From the NCBI RefSeq assembly GCF_017311575.1, contig NZ_JAFFQY010000063.1:62001-126000 (forward strand): a stretch of DNA of 64,000 nucleotides. The letters run 5' to 3'. Made by a program: the position numbers and the translations under genes. Shown piece by piece: positions 30,117 to 41,139 of the stretch. Each line of letters opens with the position of its first letter. Position 1 is the stretch's first letter. The notes beneath the pieces are model-generated. The model was not told where the DNA came from. It was given only the letters and a program-made list of their open reading frames with translations, and made no database searches. Source of the DNA: Roseococcus thiosulfatophilus (GTDB taxonomy: Bacteria; Pseudomonadota; Alphaproteobacteria; Acetobacterales; Acetobacteraceae).

Positions 30117-30632
30117 TTACCGCCGCCCGTCGTCGATCCGCACCTCCACGCGCCGGCTCTCCAGGCTCTCGAAGCCCGGGGTGGGCCCGCGCGAGAGGAT
30201 GCGGATGCGCGAGGAGGCGATGCCCTTCTCGATCAGCGCATCCGCCACCTGGCGGGCGCGCAGCCGGGCCAGCAGGGCGTTCGCTTCCTCGCTGCCGCGC
30301 GGGCCGGTGTAGCCCAGCACCAGCACGCCCACGCGCGGCTCGGCCAGGGCCATCTGGGCCACCCGGTTCAGCCCCGCCTGCGCGGGTTCGGAGAGCGCCG
30401 CGGACCATTCCTCGAAGAAGACGACGAAGGCGCGTTCGCTGCCATGCGGCGCGTTGGGCGCCGGCGTCGCGGCGGGCGTAGGGGCCAAGCTAGCCGCGGG
30501 GGGGGCCGCCGCGGCGGGCGCGGCCTGGCCCGACAGCGTGGGCGCGGGGAAGCGCGTGTTGCTGGACGGCTCGGCGCAGGCGACCAGCAGGCCGAGCAGG
30601 GCGGCGGTGCCGGCGAACCTCAGATGGGCCAT
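30117..30632 (-). CDS. OmpA-family lipoprotein
   Basis: 171 aa. A lipoprotein signal with lipobox LLVAC (Cys19) is followed by an Ala/Pro-rich linker (about 25-65) and an OmpA-like peptidoglycan-binding domain (FVVFFEEWSAALSEPAQAGLNRVAQ, VLGYTGPRGSEEANALLARLRARQVADALIEKGI, and the closing ESRRVEVRI). The protein should be outer-membrane anchored and hold peptidoglycan. The usual Asp of the peptide-binding loop is not obvious (VLGYTG replaces V-x-GHTD), so binding may be altered. Confidence 0.82.
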   Translation of the reverse strand: MAHLRFAGTAALLGLLVACAEPSSNTRFPAPTLSGQAAPAAAAPPAASLAPTPAATPAPNAPHGSERAFVVFFEEWSAALSEPAQAGLNRVAQMALAEPRVGVLVLGYTGPRGSEEANALLARLRARQVADALIEKGIASSRIRILSRGPTPGFESLESRRVEVRIDDGRR

Positions 30633-30741
30633 CGAATCTCTCCTGGACAGGGTGGCGCGCAGTCTTGCCGGCTTCGGGGGGCGCTGTCACGGCGCCCATT
30701 CCGCTTGACCGCGCCCATGGCTGCCGGAAATCCTTGGCGCC

Positions 30742-31662
30742 ATGACGCAGATCCTCGACGACGGCACCGGCTCCCCGCGCGACTTCCTGGGCTATGGCCC
30801 GAATCCGCCCGACCCGAAATGGCCGGGAGGTGCGCGCCTCGCCCTCTCCTTCGTGCTGAACTACGAGGAGGGGGGCGAGAACACGGTGCTGAACGGCGAT
30901 GCCGGCAGCGAGGCCTACTTGCACGAAGTCCCGGGTGGGGCGCCGACCATGGGCGCCCGCAACCGAAGCGTGGAGAGCCAGTTCGACTACGGCGCGCGCG
31001 CCGGCGTCTGGCGCATCCTGCGGCTCTTCGCCGCGCGCGGCTTGAAGCTGACCGTCTATGGCGTGGGCCGCGCCCTGGAGCTCAACCCCACCGCCGCCCG
31101 CGCCTTCGCGGACCAGGGCCATGAGGTGGCCAGCCACGCCTATCGCTGGATCGACTACCACAACATGCCCGAGGCCGAGGAACGCGCCGACATCGCCCGC
31201 TGCGTCGAGACGATCGAGCGTCTGACCGGCCGTCGCCCCGTGGGCTGGTACACGGGCCGCATGTCGCCCAACACGCGCCGCCTGGTGGCCGAGCATGGCG
31301 GCTTCCTCTACGACAGCGACGCCTATGACGACGACCTGCCGCATTACGTGCAGGTGGCGGGCAAGCCGCACCTCGTCCTGCCCTACACGTTGGACAACAA
31401 CGACATGAAGTTCGCCGTCCCCCCCGGCTTCGGCGACCCGGACGGGTTCGAGCGCCACCTGCGCGATGCCTGCGACATGCTGCGCGCCGAGGGCGGGCGG
31501 ATGATGAGCGTGGGGCTGCATTGCCGCCTGGTGGGGCGGCCGGGCCGCGCCGCGGCGCTGGCGCGCTTTCTCGATCACGTTGTGGCCTGCGGCGATGTCT
31601 GGGTCGCGCGCCGCGAGGACATCGCGCGCCACTGGTGGGCCACGCACCCGCCGGCCGGGTGA
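30742..31662 (+). CDS. puuE: allantoinase PuuE-type polysaccharide deacetylase family protein
   Basis: 306 aa. PRDFLGYGPNPPDPKWPGGARLALSFVLNYEEGGENTVLNGD, FDYGARAGVWRILRLF and HEVASHAYRWIDYHNMPEAEER are the marks of the metal-independent allantoinase PuuE, built on a NodB/deacetylase fold. It would open the allantoin ring to allantoate in purine breakdown. No other purine-degradation gene lies in the window, so the pathway context is not confirmed. Confidence 0.85.
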   Translation: MTQILDDGTGSPRDFLGYGPNPPDPKWPGGARLALSFVLNYEEGGENTVLNGDAGSEAYLHEVPGGAPTMGARNRSVESQFDYGARAGVWRILRLFAARGLKLTVYGVGRALELNPTAARAFADQGHEVASHAYRWIDYHNMPEAEERADIARCVETIERLTGRRPVGWYTGRMSPNTRRLVAEHGGFLYDSDAYDDDLPHYVQVAGKPHLVLPYTLDNNDMKFAVPPGFGDPDGFERHLRDACDMLRAEGGRMMSVGLHCRLVGRPGRAAALARFLDHVVACGDVWVARREDIARHWWATHPPAG

Positions 31663-31734
31663 TTTCCTTTGCGCGGCATCGGCAGCCTGGGGTTGTAATA
31701 GGCGGAGCCAGCACACTCTCGCCAGGAGAGGCCC

Positions 31735-32397
31735 ATGCCCTTCACCGCCGACGACCGTGACCGCCTGATCCGAGACCCGCGCGGCTTCATGGACGGCATC
31801 GCCTGCATGGTGTCGCAGAGCTGCTCCACCCCCAGCCTGCGGGGGCACCCTGATCTGCTGACCTTCGATGACTGCCGCTACATGCGGGCCTTCCGCCAGG
31901 AGAGCTACGGGTCGGATACCATCCTGCGCGACATCCCCTACCTCATCCTCCGCATGGCGGTCCCGGACGACAGCGTGGTCTTCCCCGCCTACCTTATCGA
32001 ATTCGAGGCGGGCGGGGCGCCCCGCACCGTGCTGGGCACCGGGGCGGGACTGGCCTTCACCGCCAACATGAATGGGTGCACGCTCGGCATCGGCTCACAG
32101 CGCGGCCCGGGTTCGGCCTGCATCGTCACGCATTCCAACGCGGTGGGCCAGGGTTCCCAGGACGCCAACACCAGGGCCCAGCGCATCGCCGCGGCGCCCA
32201 TCATCGGACGTCGCGGCCGGCTGTTCGAGCCGGAGCACTACCGCAGCGATGACAAGCAGGCGACCACCTTCGCCTACCGGGAGGGCGGCATGTGGCGGTT
32301 CGCCTACATCTCCTACAAGCTGACGCCGGGTGCGGTGGGCTTCGTCGTCAAGAGCTATGGCGTGCGCGACGTGACGACCAACAGCGTCGCGGGCTGA
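31735..32397 (+). CDS. hypothetical protein with NGC...THSN Cys/His pair
   Basis: 220 aa, with an AGGAGAGG ribosome site before the ATG. There is no signal peptide or span. The central part reads AFTANMNGCTLGIGS (Cys115) then CIVTHSN (His133). A Gly-Cys followed some 12-18 residues later by His is the active-site layout of the CNF1/BLF1-type glutamine deamidase fold. The likeness is limited to this motif, so a papain-like deamidase or peptidase role is only a suggestion. It is a monocistronic gene between puuE and the leuA leader. Confidence 0.6.
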   Translation: MPFTADDRDRLIRDPRGFMDGIACMVSQSCSTPSLRGHPDLLTFDDCRYMRAFRQESYGSDTILRDIPYLILRMAVPDDSVVFPAYLIEFEAGGAPRTVLGTGAGLAFTANMNGCTLGIGSQRGPGSACIVTHSNAVGQGSQDANTRAQRIAAAPIIGRRGRLFEPEHYRSDDKQATTFAYREGGMWRFAYISYKLTPGAVGFVVKSYGVRDVTTNSVAG

Positions 32398-32489
32398 GGG
32401 ACCGCTTCGCATCCCGAACTGACCGAGCCTGGGCTTGGCGCCTGGCAAGCCAGCGTCCGGTGTTGCCATCGCGGCGAAAGACGCGGCGC

Positions 32490-32519
32490 TTGATTTCCTG
32501 CGCCGGCCCGGGCTAGCCT
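32490..32519 (+). promoter_or_regulatory. putative promoter of leuL-leuA
   Basis: TTGATT (32490-32495) and TAGCCT (32514-32519) are 18 bases apart. The start would fall at about 32526, at the ATG of the leader ORF, suggesting a leaderless or nearly leaderless leader-peptide mRNA. Confidence 0.3.
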
Positions 32520-32525
32520 TGAGAC

Positions 32526-32627
32526 ATGCGCGGTGCGACGCCCTTCGCGAAGCCTTCCATCCGGCCCCAGGCCGGCGCTTCGTCGCGCGCCCTTTCGCTC
32601 CTTCTCCTTCGACTTACGCGCCCCTGA
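32526..32627 (+). CDS. leuL: leucine-rich leader peptide of leuA
   Basis: 33 codons from ATG 32526. Codons 23-30 read Leu-Ser-Leu-Leu-Leu-Leu-Arg-Leu, six leucines in eight, all CTT or CTC, whereas genes in this window mostly use CTG. The stop TGA lies inside the 5' arm of the hairpin at 32621-32664. This is the plan of an amino-acid attenuation leader, in which ribosome stalling at Leu codons under leucine shortage changes RNA folding. leuA, the first enzyme of leucine synthesis, follows after 62 bases. Confidence 0.75.
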   Translation: MRGATPFAKPSIRPQAGASSRALSLLLLRLTRP

Positions 32628-32664
32628 GCGTGATGCCCGGCTGCGTGCCGGTGTCGCTCAGGGG
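32621..32664 (+). promoter_or_regulatory. leuL: attenuator-type hairpin between leuL and leuA
   Basis: CCCCTGAGCG (32621-32630) pairs perfectly with CGCTCAGGGG (32655-32664), with a possible small inner CCGG/CCGG. The right arm overlaps GGGGTAGCCCC (32661-32671), and GCGGC/GCCGC (32674-32689) lies against the first leuA start. The mutually exclusive overlaps suit a switch. No U-run is seen, so control may be at leuA translation or through Rho. Confidence 0.55.
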
Positions 32665-32689
32665 GTAGCCCCGGCGGCGAAGATGCCGC

Positions 32690-35628
<2,939 letters not shown>

Positions 35629-35659
35629 GGTGGAGTGACTCGCGGAACCCGGGGGGGAC

Positions 35660-36523
35660 TTGATCCGTCTGAGCATCCCTTTGCGGCAGGCCTTGGCCCG
35701 GCTCTCCCTGCCGGTGCTGATCGCCGTCGCCTTCGGCACCATGCTGCTCGGCCGCGCGGACGCGCTGCTGGTGGAACGCGCCCGCATGGTGCTGGCCGAT
35801 GCCCTGACCCCCATCTGGGCCGCGGTGCAGGAGCCCGTGACGGCGGTGCGCCAGGGCATCGAGGAGGTCCAGTCACTCTGGTATCTCCGCAGCGAGAACG
35901 CCCGCCTCACCGAGGAAAATGACCGGCTGCGCCGCTGGCAGGCCGCGGCCCTGGCGCTGGAGGCCGAGAATGCCCTGCTGCGCCGCCAGCTTTCCTGGAT
36001 TCCCGACCCTACGCCGCAATTCCGCACCGCCCGCGTGGTGGCCGATGGCGGCGGGACCTATGCCCGCGCCGTGCTGCTGGCCACCGGCCCGCAGCATGAC
36101 ATCCGCAAGGGCCAGGTGGCGCTGGACGAGCGCGGCTTCGTGGGCCGCGTGACCGAGGTGGGCTCCCGCTCCGCCCGGGTGCTGTTGGCCACCGACATCA
36201 ACAGCCGTGTGCCGGTCATCATCGAGGGCTCCCGCGCACGCGCCATGATGGTGGGCGGCAACACCGCCCGCCCGCGCCTGCAGCACTGGCCCGAGGGCGT
36301 CCAGCCCCGCGATGGTGACCGGGTGGTGACCTCGGCCGAGGCCGGCGCCTTCCCGGCGGGCCTTCCGGTCGGCGTGGTGCGCCGCACCGAGGGCGGGGCG
36401 GCGGAGGTGGAGCTCTTCGCCCAGCTCGAACGGCTGGACGTGCTGCGCCTCTTCGATTTCGGCCTGGCCGGCATCCTCCCCCCTGAGGCCGTGGCCCGGC
36501 CCGAGCCGCGCGGTCGGCGCTGA
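35660..36523 (+). CDS. mreC: rod-shape-determining protein MreC
   Basis: 287 aa from TTG 35660, with a G-rich ribosome site directly upstream and no earlier usable codon. One membrane span (LPVLIAVAFGTMLLG) is followed by a coiled coil (SENARLTEENDRLRRWQAAALALEAENALLRRQL, about 75-110) and the beta-rich periplasmic domain. It links MreB and PBP2 on the periplasmic side. Confidence 0.95.
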   Translation: MIRLSIPLRQALARLSLPVLIAVAFGTMLLGRADALLVERARMVLADALTPIWAAVQEPVTAVRQGIEEVQSLWYLRSENARLTEENDRLRRWQAAALALEAENALLRRQLSWIPDPTPQFRTARVVADGGGTYARAVLLATGPQHDIRKGQVALDERGFVGRVTEVGSRSARVLLATDINSRVPVIIEGSRARAMMVGGNTARPRLQHWPEGVQPRDGDRVVTSAEAGAFPAGLPVGVVRRTEGGAAEVELFAQLERLDVLRLFDFGLAGILPPEAVARPEPRGRR

Positions 36524-36528
36524 GGCCC

Positions 36529-37071
36529 ATGGCCAGGAAGGGGCGCCCCGCGCCACCCATGGGGCTTATGCGGCAGCTCGATGCCGGCGCGCGGGCGGTG
36601 TTTCCCGCGGCCTTCACCGTGTTCCTGCTTGTGATGGCGGCGGTGCCGGTGGGGGTGCCGGGCCTCGTGGTGGCGGTGGCCGTGCCCAGCGTCTTCTTCT
36701 GGACGGTGTTCCGCCCCGGCGCCATGCCGCCGCCCATCGTCTTCGCGCTGGGCCTGTTGCAGGACCTGCTGGGCTTCACCCCGCTGGGCAGCGGCGGGCT
36801 GATCCTGCTGCTGATGCATGGGGTGGCGCTGCGCGGGCGCACCTGGCTGGCGCGGGCCTCCTTCCTGTGGGGCTGGCTCGCCTTCTGCGCCGTGGCGGCG
36901 GGCGCGGTGCTGCTGGGCTGGCTGTTCCAGGCGCTGCTGGGCTGGCAAAGGCCGCCCTTCGTGCCGGGGCTGACGCTCCTCGGCATCATGGCGGGCGGCT
37001 ATCCGGCGCTGGCCTTCGTGCTGTCGCGCATGCACATGGCCATGCAGCGGGCGGAGGATGCGCTGCGATGA
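36529..37071 (+). CDS. mreD: rod-shape-determining protein MreD
   Basis: 180 aa, mostly hydrophobic with about five spans. GLLQDLLGFTPLGSGGLILLLMHG is the most conserved MreD segment. It starts five bases after mreC and its end overlaps mrdA by four bases (ATGA). It is thought to stabilise the MreC-PBP2-RodA elongation complex. Confidence 0.92.
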   Translation: MARKGRPAPPMGLMRQLDAGARAVFPAAFTVFLLVMAAVPVGVPGLVVAVAVPSVFFWTVFRPGAMPPPIVFALGLLQDLLGFTPLGSGGLILLLMHGVALRGRTWLARASFLWGWLAFCAVAAGAVLLGWLFQALLGWQRPPFVPGLTLLGIMAGGYPALAFVLSRMHMAMQRAEDALR

Positions 37072-38987
37072 AGTGGCCCCGCATCCTGCGACGGCGCGAG
37101 AAGGGCGGCATCGCCAACTTCTCCATGCGCGGCGTGAAGCGCGAGGAGGAACTGCGCCGCACCGTCTTCACCCGCCGCGCCCTGCTGCTGGGGGGCGCGC
37201 AGCTCGGCGCCTTCGGCTTCCTGGGCTGGCGGCTGCACACGCTGCAGGTGGACCAGGGCGAGCGCTTCGCCACCCTGGCCGAGGAAAACCGACGCTCCGC
37301 CCGGCTGCTCTCGCCGCCCCGCGGCCGCATCTTTGACCGCAACGGCGAGGTGGTGGCCGGTAACCGGCTGAATTGGCGTGCCCTTCTGGTGGCCGAGCAC
37401 ACCACCGACGTCGCCGCGACGCTCGAAACCTTCAGCCGCATCGTCCCGCTGACCGAGGCCGATCGGGCGCGCATCACCCGCGACGTGCGCCGCCGCCGCC
37501 GCTTCGTGCCCGTGATGGTGCGCGAATTCCTGGAATGGGAGGAGATGGCGCGCATCGAGGTGAACGCGCCCGACCTGCCCGGCATCCTGATTGATGTCGG
37601 CACCACCCGCATCTACCCCGAGGCCGAGCACCTGGCCCATGTGGTGGGCTACGTGGCTCCCCCCAGCGAGGCCGACCTGGACGGCGACCCGCTGCTGCAA
37701 CTGCCCGGCATCCGCGTGGGCCGCGCGGGCGTGGAGCGCTTCCATGACACCACCCTGCGCGGCCGCGCCGGCGCCGTGCAGCTCGAGGTCAACGCCGTCG
37801 GCCGCATCATCCGCGAGATGGACCGGCGCGAGGGCGTGCCCGGTTCCGACGTGGAGCTGACCATTGACGTCGAGCTCCAGAAGGCCGTGCGCGGCAAGAT
37901 CGAGGAGGGCACCTCGGTCGTCGTGCTGGACGCCACCAATGGCGAGGTGCTGGCCATGGCAAGCCAGCCCTCCTTCGACCCCAACATCTTCAACTCCGGC
38001 GTCTCGGCTTCCCAGTGGCGGCAATGGACGTCGGGCCGTTCCACGCCGCTGATCAACAAGACCACGAACGGGCTCTACGCGCCGGGCTCCACCTTCAAGA
38101 TGATGGTGGCGCTGGCGGCCCTCGAGGCGCGGCTGGTGACGCCGGGCGAGCGCATCCATTGCCCGGGCCATCTCGACTTCGGCAACAACCGCTTCCACTG
38201 CTGGAACCGCAACGGGCATGGCGGCGTGGATTTGCGGACCTCGCTGAAGGTCTCCTGCGACGTCTACTATTATGAGATCGCGCGGCGCATCGGCATGGAC
38301 CGCATCGCCGCCATGGCGCGGCGGTTCGGCATGGGGGTGGACCTCGACATCGAGCTGCCGGGCGCACGCCCGGGCGTCGTGCCCAGCCGCGCCTGGCAGG
38401 AGGCGCGCGGCCGCGCCTGGTCCGTGGGCGACACGGTGGTGCACGGCATCGGCCAGGGCTTTTATCAATTGACGCCGCTGTCGCTGGCCGTGATGACGGC
38501 GCGGCTCGCTTCCGGCCGCGCCATCCAGCCGCACCTGACCCGCGCCGTGGGCGGGCGGCCCATCCCGGGCCGGCGTCCGGAGGACTGGCCCAGCCTTGGC
38601 ATCCAGGAGCGCAACCTGCGCCTGATGCGCGACGCCATGTGGTCCGTGATGAACGAACAGGGCGGCACCGCCTATGCCTCGCGCAACATGCAGGGCTTCG
38701 GCCAGATGTCGGGCAAGACCGGCACCACCCAGGTCCGTCGCGTCACGCGCGAGCAGCGGGAGCGTGGCTTCAACGTGCAGAACGTGCCGCGCGAATGGCG
38801 CCCGCACGCGCTCTTCGTCGGCTACGCGCCGCATGACAACCCGCGCTATGCCGTGAGCGTGGTGGTGGAGCACGGCACCTCGGGCTCCGGCACCGCGGCC
38901 CCCCTGGCGCGCGACGTGCTGGTCGAAACCTTCAACCGCTTCCGCCAGCCCATCCCGCCCCGCGTGGCTCAGAGGCGCGAGCCATGA
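37068..38987 (+). CDS. mrdA: penicillin-binding protein 2
   Basis: 639 aa from ATG 37068. A single amino-terminal span (LLLGGAQLGAFGFLGWRL) is followed by the dimerisation domain (LLSPPRGRIFDRNGEVVAGN) and the transpeptidase domain with the Ser nucleophile in APGSTFKMM, the second motif KVSCDVYYYEI, and SGKTGTTQV. It crosslinks side-wall peptidoglycan together with RodA, whose gene overlaps it by four bases. Confidence 0.96.
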   Translation: MKWPRILRRREKGGIANFSMRGVKREEELRRTVFTRRALLLGGAQLGAFGFLGWRLHTLQVDQGERFATLAEENRRSARLLSPPRGRIFDRNGEVVAGNRLNWRALLVAEHTTDVAATLETFSRIVPLTEADRARITRDVRRRRRFVPVMVREFLEWEEMARIEVNAPDLPGILIDVGTTRIYPEAEHLAHVVGYVAPPSEADLDGDPLLQLPGIRVGRAGVERFHDTTLRGRAGAVQLEVNAVGRIIREMDRREGVPGSDVELTIDVELQKAVRGKIEEGTSVVVLDATNGEVLAMASQPSFDPNIFNSGVSASQWRQWTSGRSTPLINKTTNGLYAPGSTFKMMVALAALEARLVTPGERIHCPGHLDFGNNRFHCWNRNGHGGVDLRTSLKVSCDVYYYEIARRIGMDRIAAMARRFGMGVDLDIELPGARPGVVPSRAWQEARGRAWSVGDTVVHGIGQGFYQLTPLSLAVMTARLASGRAIQPHLTRAVGGRPIPGRRPEDWPSLGIQERNLRLMRDAMWSVMNEQGGTAYASRNMQGFGQMSGKTGTTQVRRVTREQRERGFNVQNVPREWRPHALFVGYAPHDNPRYAVSVVVEHGTSGSGTAAPLARDVLVETFNRFRQPIPPRVAQRREP

Positions 38988-40135
38988 GCGCGCTGCTCGA
39001 GCGCCGGCTTCTGACGCGCGACCGGGGCGTGGGCGTGTTCCAGAAGCTTTGGCAAATCCCCTGGCTCTTCGTCCTGCTGCTCTGTGCCGTGGCGGGGGTG
39101 GGGTATGTGGCGCTGTATTCGGCGGGCGGCGGCAACCCGGACCTCTACGCCAACCGTCACGGGCTGCGCTTCGGCTTCTGCCTGGTGATGGTGCTGTGCC
39201 TGGCGCTGGTGGATGTCCGGCTCTTCGCGCGGCTGGCCTGGCTTGGCTATGCGGCGGCGCTGGGGCTGCTGGTGCTGGTGGCGCTGCACGGCCAGGTGGG
39301 CGGCGGCGCGCAGCGCTGGATCGCGATCGGCCCGCTGCAATTGCAGCCCTCCGAGCTGATGAAGATCATGCTGGTGCTGATGCTGGCCGCCTATTTCCAC
39401 CGGGCGAGCTGGGAGCGCATGGGCAACCCCTTCTTCCTGCTGCCGCCCTTGCTGCTGGTGCTGGTCCCGGTGGGGCTGATCTTCAAGCAGCCCAACCTCG
39501 GCACCTCGCTGATCGTGCTGGCGCTGGGCGGCGTGATGTTCTGGGCGGCGGGCGTGCGGTGGTGGAAATTCGCCGGCGTGTTGGGGCTGATGGCGGCCGC
39601 CGCACCCATCCTCTACGCCAACCTGCGCGACTACCAGCGCGCGCGCATCACCACCTTCCTCGACCCGGAGAGCGACCCGCTGGGGGCGGGTTACAACATC
39701 ATCCAATCCAAGATCGCGCTGGGCTCGGGCGGCATCTGGGGCAAGGGCTTTCTGCAAGGCACGCAGGGCCACCTGAACTTCCTGCCCGAGAAGGAAACGG
39801 ACTTCATCTTCACCATGATCGCCGAGGAATTCGGCCTGGTGGGCGCCCTGGTGACGCTGGCCCTGCTGTTGGGGGTGGTGGCCTTCTGCCTGCTGGTGGC
39901 GCTGCGCTGCAAGCACCAGTTCGGCCGGCTGCTGGCGCTGGGGCTGGGCGCCAACTGGTTCCTCTACGTCTTCGTGAACGTGGCCATGGTGACGGGCGGC
40001 ATTCCGGTGGGCGGTGTGCCGCTGCCGCTGATCAGCCATGGCGGGAGTGCCATGATGACCACCATGCTGGGCTTCGGATTGTTGCTCAGTGTCTGGGTCC
40101 ACCGGGACCTGGAATTCGGCGTCGCGCGGGATTGA
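38984..40135 (+). CDS. rodA: peptidoglycan glycosyltransferase RodA
   Basis: 383 aa, SEDS family, about ten spans. RWIAIGPLQLQPSELMKIMLVLMLA, FLPEKETDFIFTMIAEEFGL and the closing GGIPVGGVPLPLISHGGSAMM are family signatures, and the catalytic Asp lies in the KETDFIF loop. It polymerises lipid II in elongation and is the last gene of the operon. Confidence 0.96.
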   Translation: MSALLERRLLTRDRGVGVFQKLWQIPWLFVLLLCAVAGVGYVALYSAGGGNPDLYANRHGLRFGFCLVMVLCLALVDVRLFARLAWLGYAAALGLLVLVALHGQVGGGAQRWIAIGPLQLQPSELMKIMLVLMLAAYFHRASWERMGNPFFLLPPLLLVLVPVGLIFKQPNLGTSLIVLALGGVMFWAAGVRWWKFAGVLGLMAAAAPILYANLRDYQRARITTFLDPESDPLGAGYNIIQSKIALGSGGIWGKGFLQGTQGHLNFLPEKETDFIFTMIAEEFGLVGALVTLALLLGVVAFCLLVALRCKHQFGRLLALGLGANWFLYVFVNVAMVTGGIPVGGVPLPLISHGGSAMMTTMLGFGLLLSVWVHRDLEFGVARD

Positions 40136-40158
40136 CCCACGCGGCGCCGAGGGCCGTT

Positions 40159-41103
40159 TCAGGCCGGGGGTTCGGCGCCAACCTGCTCGACGATGCGCCT
40201 GTAGTGCTCCGGGCGGCGATGGGCGGCGAAGTTGAACATCTTCTCCTTGCCCTGGAGGCAGGCGTCGAGGTCGCATTCGGCCATGACGACCTCGTCGCCC
40301 AGGGTCTTCGCCTGGGCCACCACCACACCGTCCGGGTTCACGATGACCGAGCCGCCGATCAGCCCCGAGCCATCCTCATTGCCGGCCTTCGCCACACTCA
40401 CGGCCCAGGTCGCGTTCATGTAGGCGTTGGACTGCGCGGCCAGGGTCGAGTGGAAGGTGCGGATGTCCTCATTCTCGGTGCTGCCGCCATTAGGGTCATA
40501 GGCCGCGGAGTTGTAGCCCATCACCATCAGCTCCACGCCCTGGAGGCCATAGCAGCGCCACGCCTCGGGCCAGCGGCGGTCATTGCAGATCAGCATGCCC
40601 ATGACGGGGCGGTGCCACTCGGCCGGGCCGCGGAAGGCGGGGAAGCCCATGTCGCCGTATTCGAAATAGCGCTTCTCCAGCTGCTGGAAGCGGCTGCCCT
40701 CGCGCGGTTCCACGCTGCCAGGCAGATGCACCTTGCGGTACTTGCCCAGGATCTCGCCATCCGGGCCGACGGTGATGGCGGTGTTGAAGCGGTGGCCGTC
40801 CTCGGTCAGCTCTGCGTAACCCAGGTAGAAGCCCACCCGCAGTTCGCGCGCGCGGTCGAACAGCGCCTGGCAGTTGGGGTTGGGCATGGCGCGCTCGAAC
40901 CAGGTGTCGAGCTCCTGCGTGTTCGGGATGAACCAGCGCGGGAAGAAGGTGGTCAGCGCCAGTTCCGGGAAGACGACCATTTGCGCGCCCTGCCGGGCGG
41001 CGTCCTCCAGCAGGGCGATGAGGCGGTCCAGCGTATGGCGCCGGCTGTCGGCGCGCTGGATGGGGCCGGTCTGCGCGCCGGCGAGCGTGAGGATGCGGGG
41101 CAT
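40159..41103 (-). CDS. N-carbamoyl-D-amino-acid hydrolase
   Basis: 314 aa, nitrilase superfamily. The catalytic triad is visible as Glu47 (VVFPELALTTFFPRW), Lys124 (GKYRKVHLPG) and Cys173 (MLICNDRRWPE). The FFPRW, PGSVEPREGSRFQQLEKRYFEYGD and GYNSAAYDPNGG stretches match D-carbamoylases closely. It would hydrolyse N-carbamoyl-D-amino acids to the D-amino acid, CO2 and ammonia. No hydantoinase gene lies beside it. Confidence 0.9.
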   Translation of the reverse strand: MPRILTLAGAQTGPIQRADSRRHTLDRLIALLEDAARQGAQMVVFPELALTTFFPRWFIPNTQELDTWFERAMPNPNCQALFDRARELRVGFYLGYAELTEDGHRFNTAITVGPDGEILGKYRKVHLPGSVEPREGSRFQQLEKRYFEYGDMGFPAFRGPAEWHRPVMGMLICNDRRWPEAWRCYGLQGVELMVMGYNSAAYDPNGGSTENEDIRTFHSTLAAQSNAYMNATWAVSVAKAGNEDGSGLIGGSVIVNPDGVVVAQAKTLGDEVVMAECDLDACLQGKEKMFNFAAHRRPEHYRRIVEQVGAEPPA

Positions 41104-41139
41104 GGGCGCAACATCCCGCCGCCGGCGGTCCCTGGCAAG

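Noticed and set aside
32621-32664. Classical intrinsic terminator of the leuA leader
   Set aside because: No U-run follows the hairpin, so only an attenuator-type hairpin is claimed.
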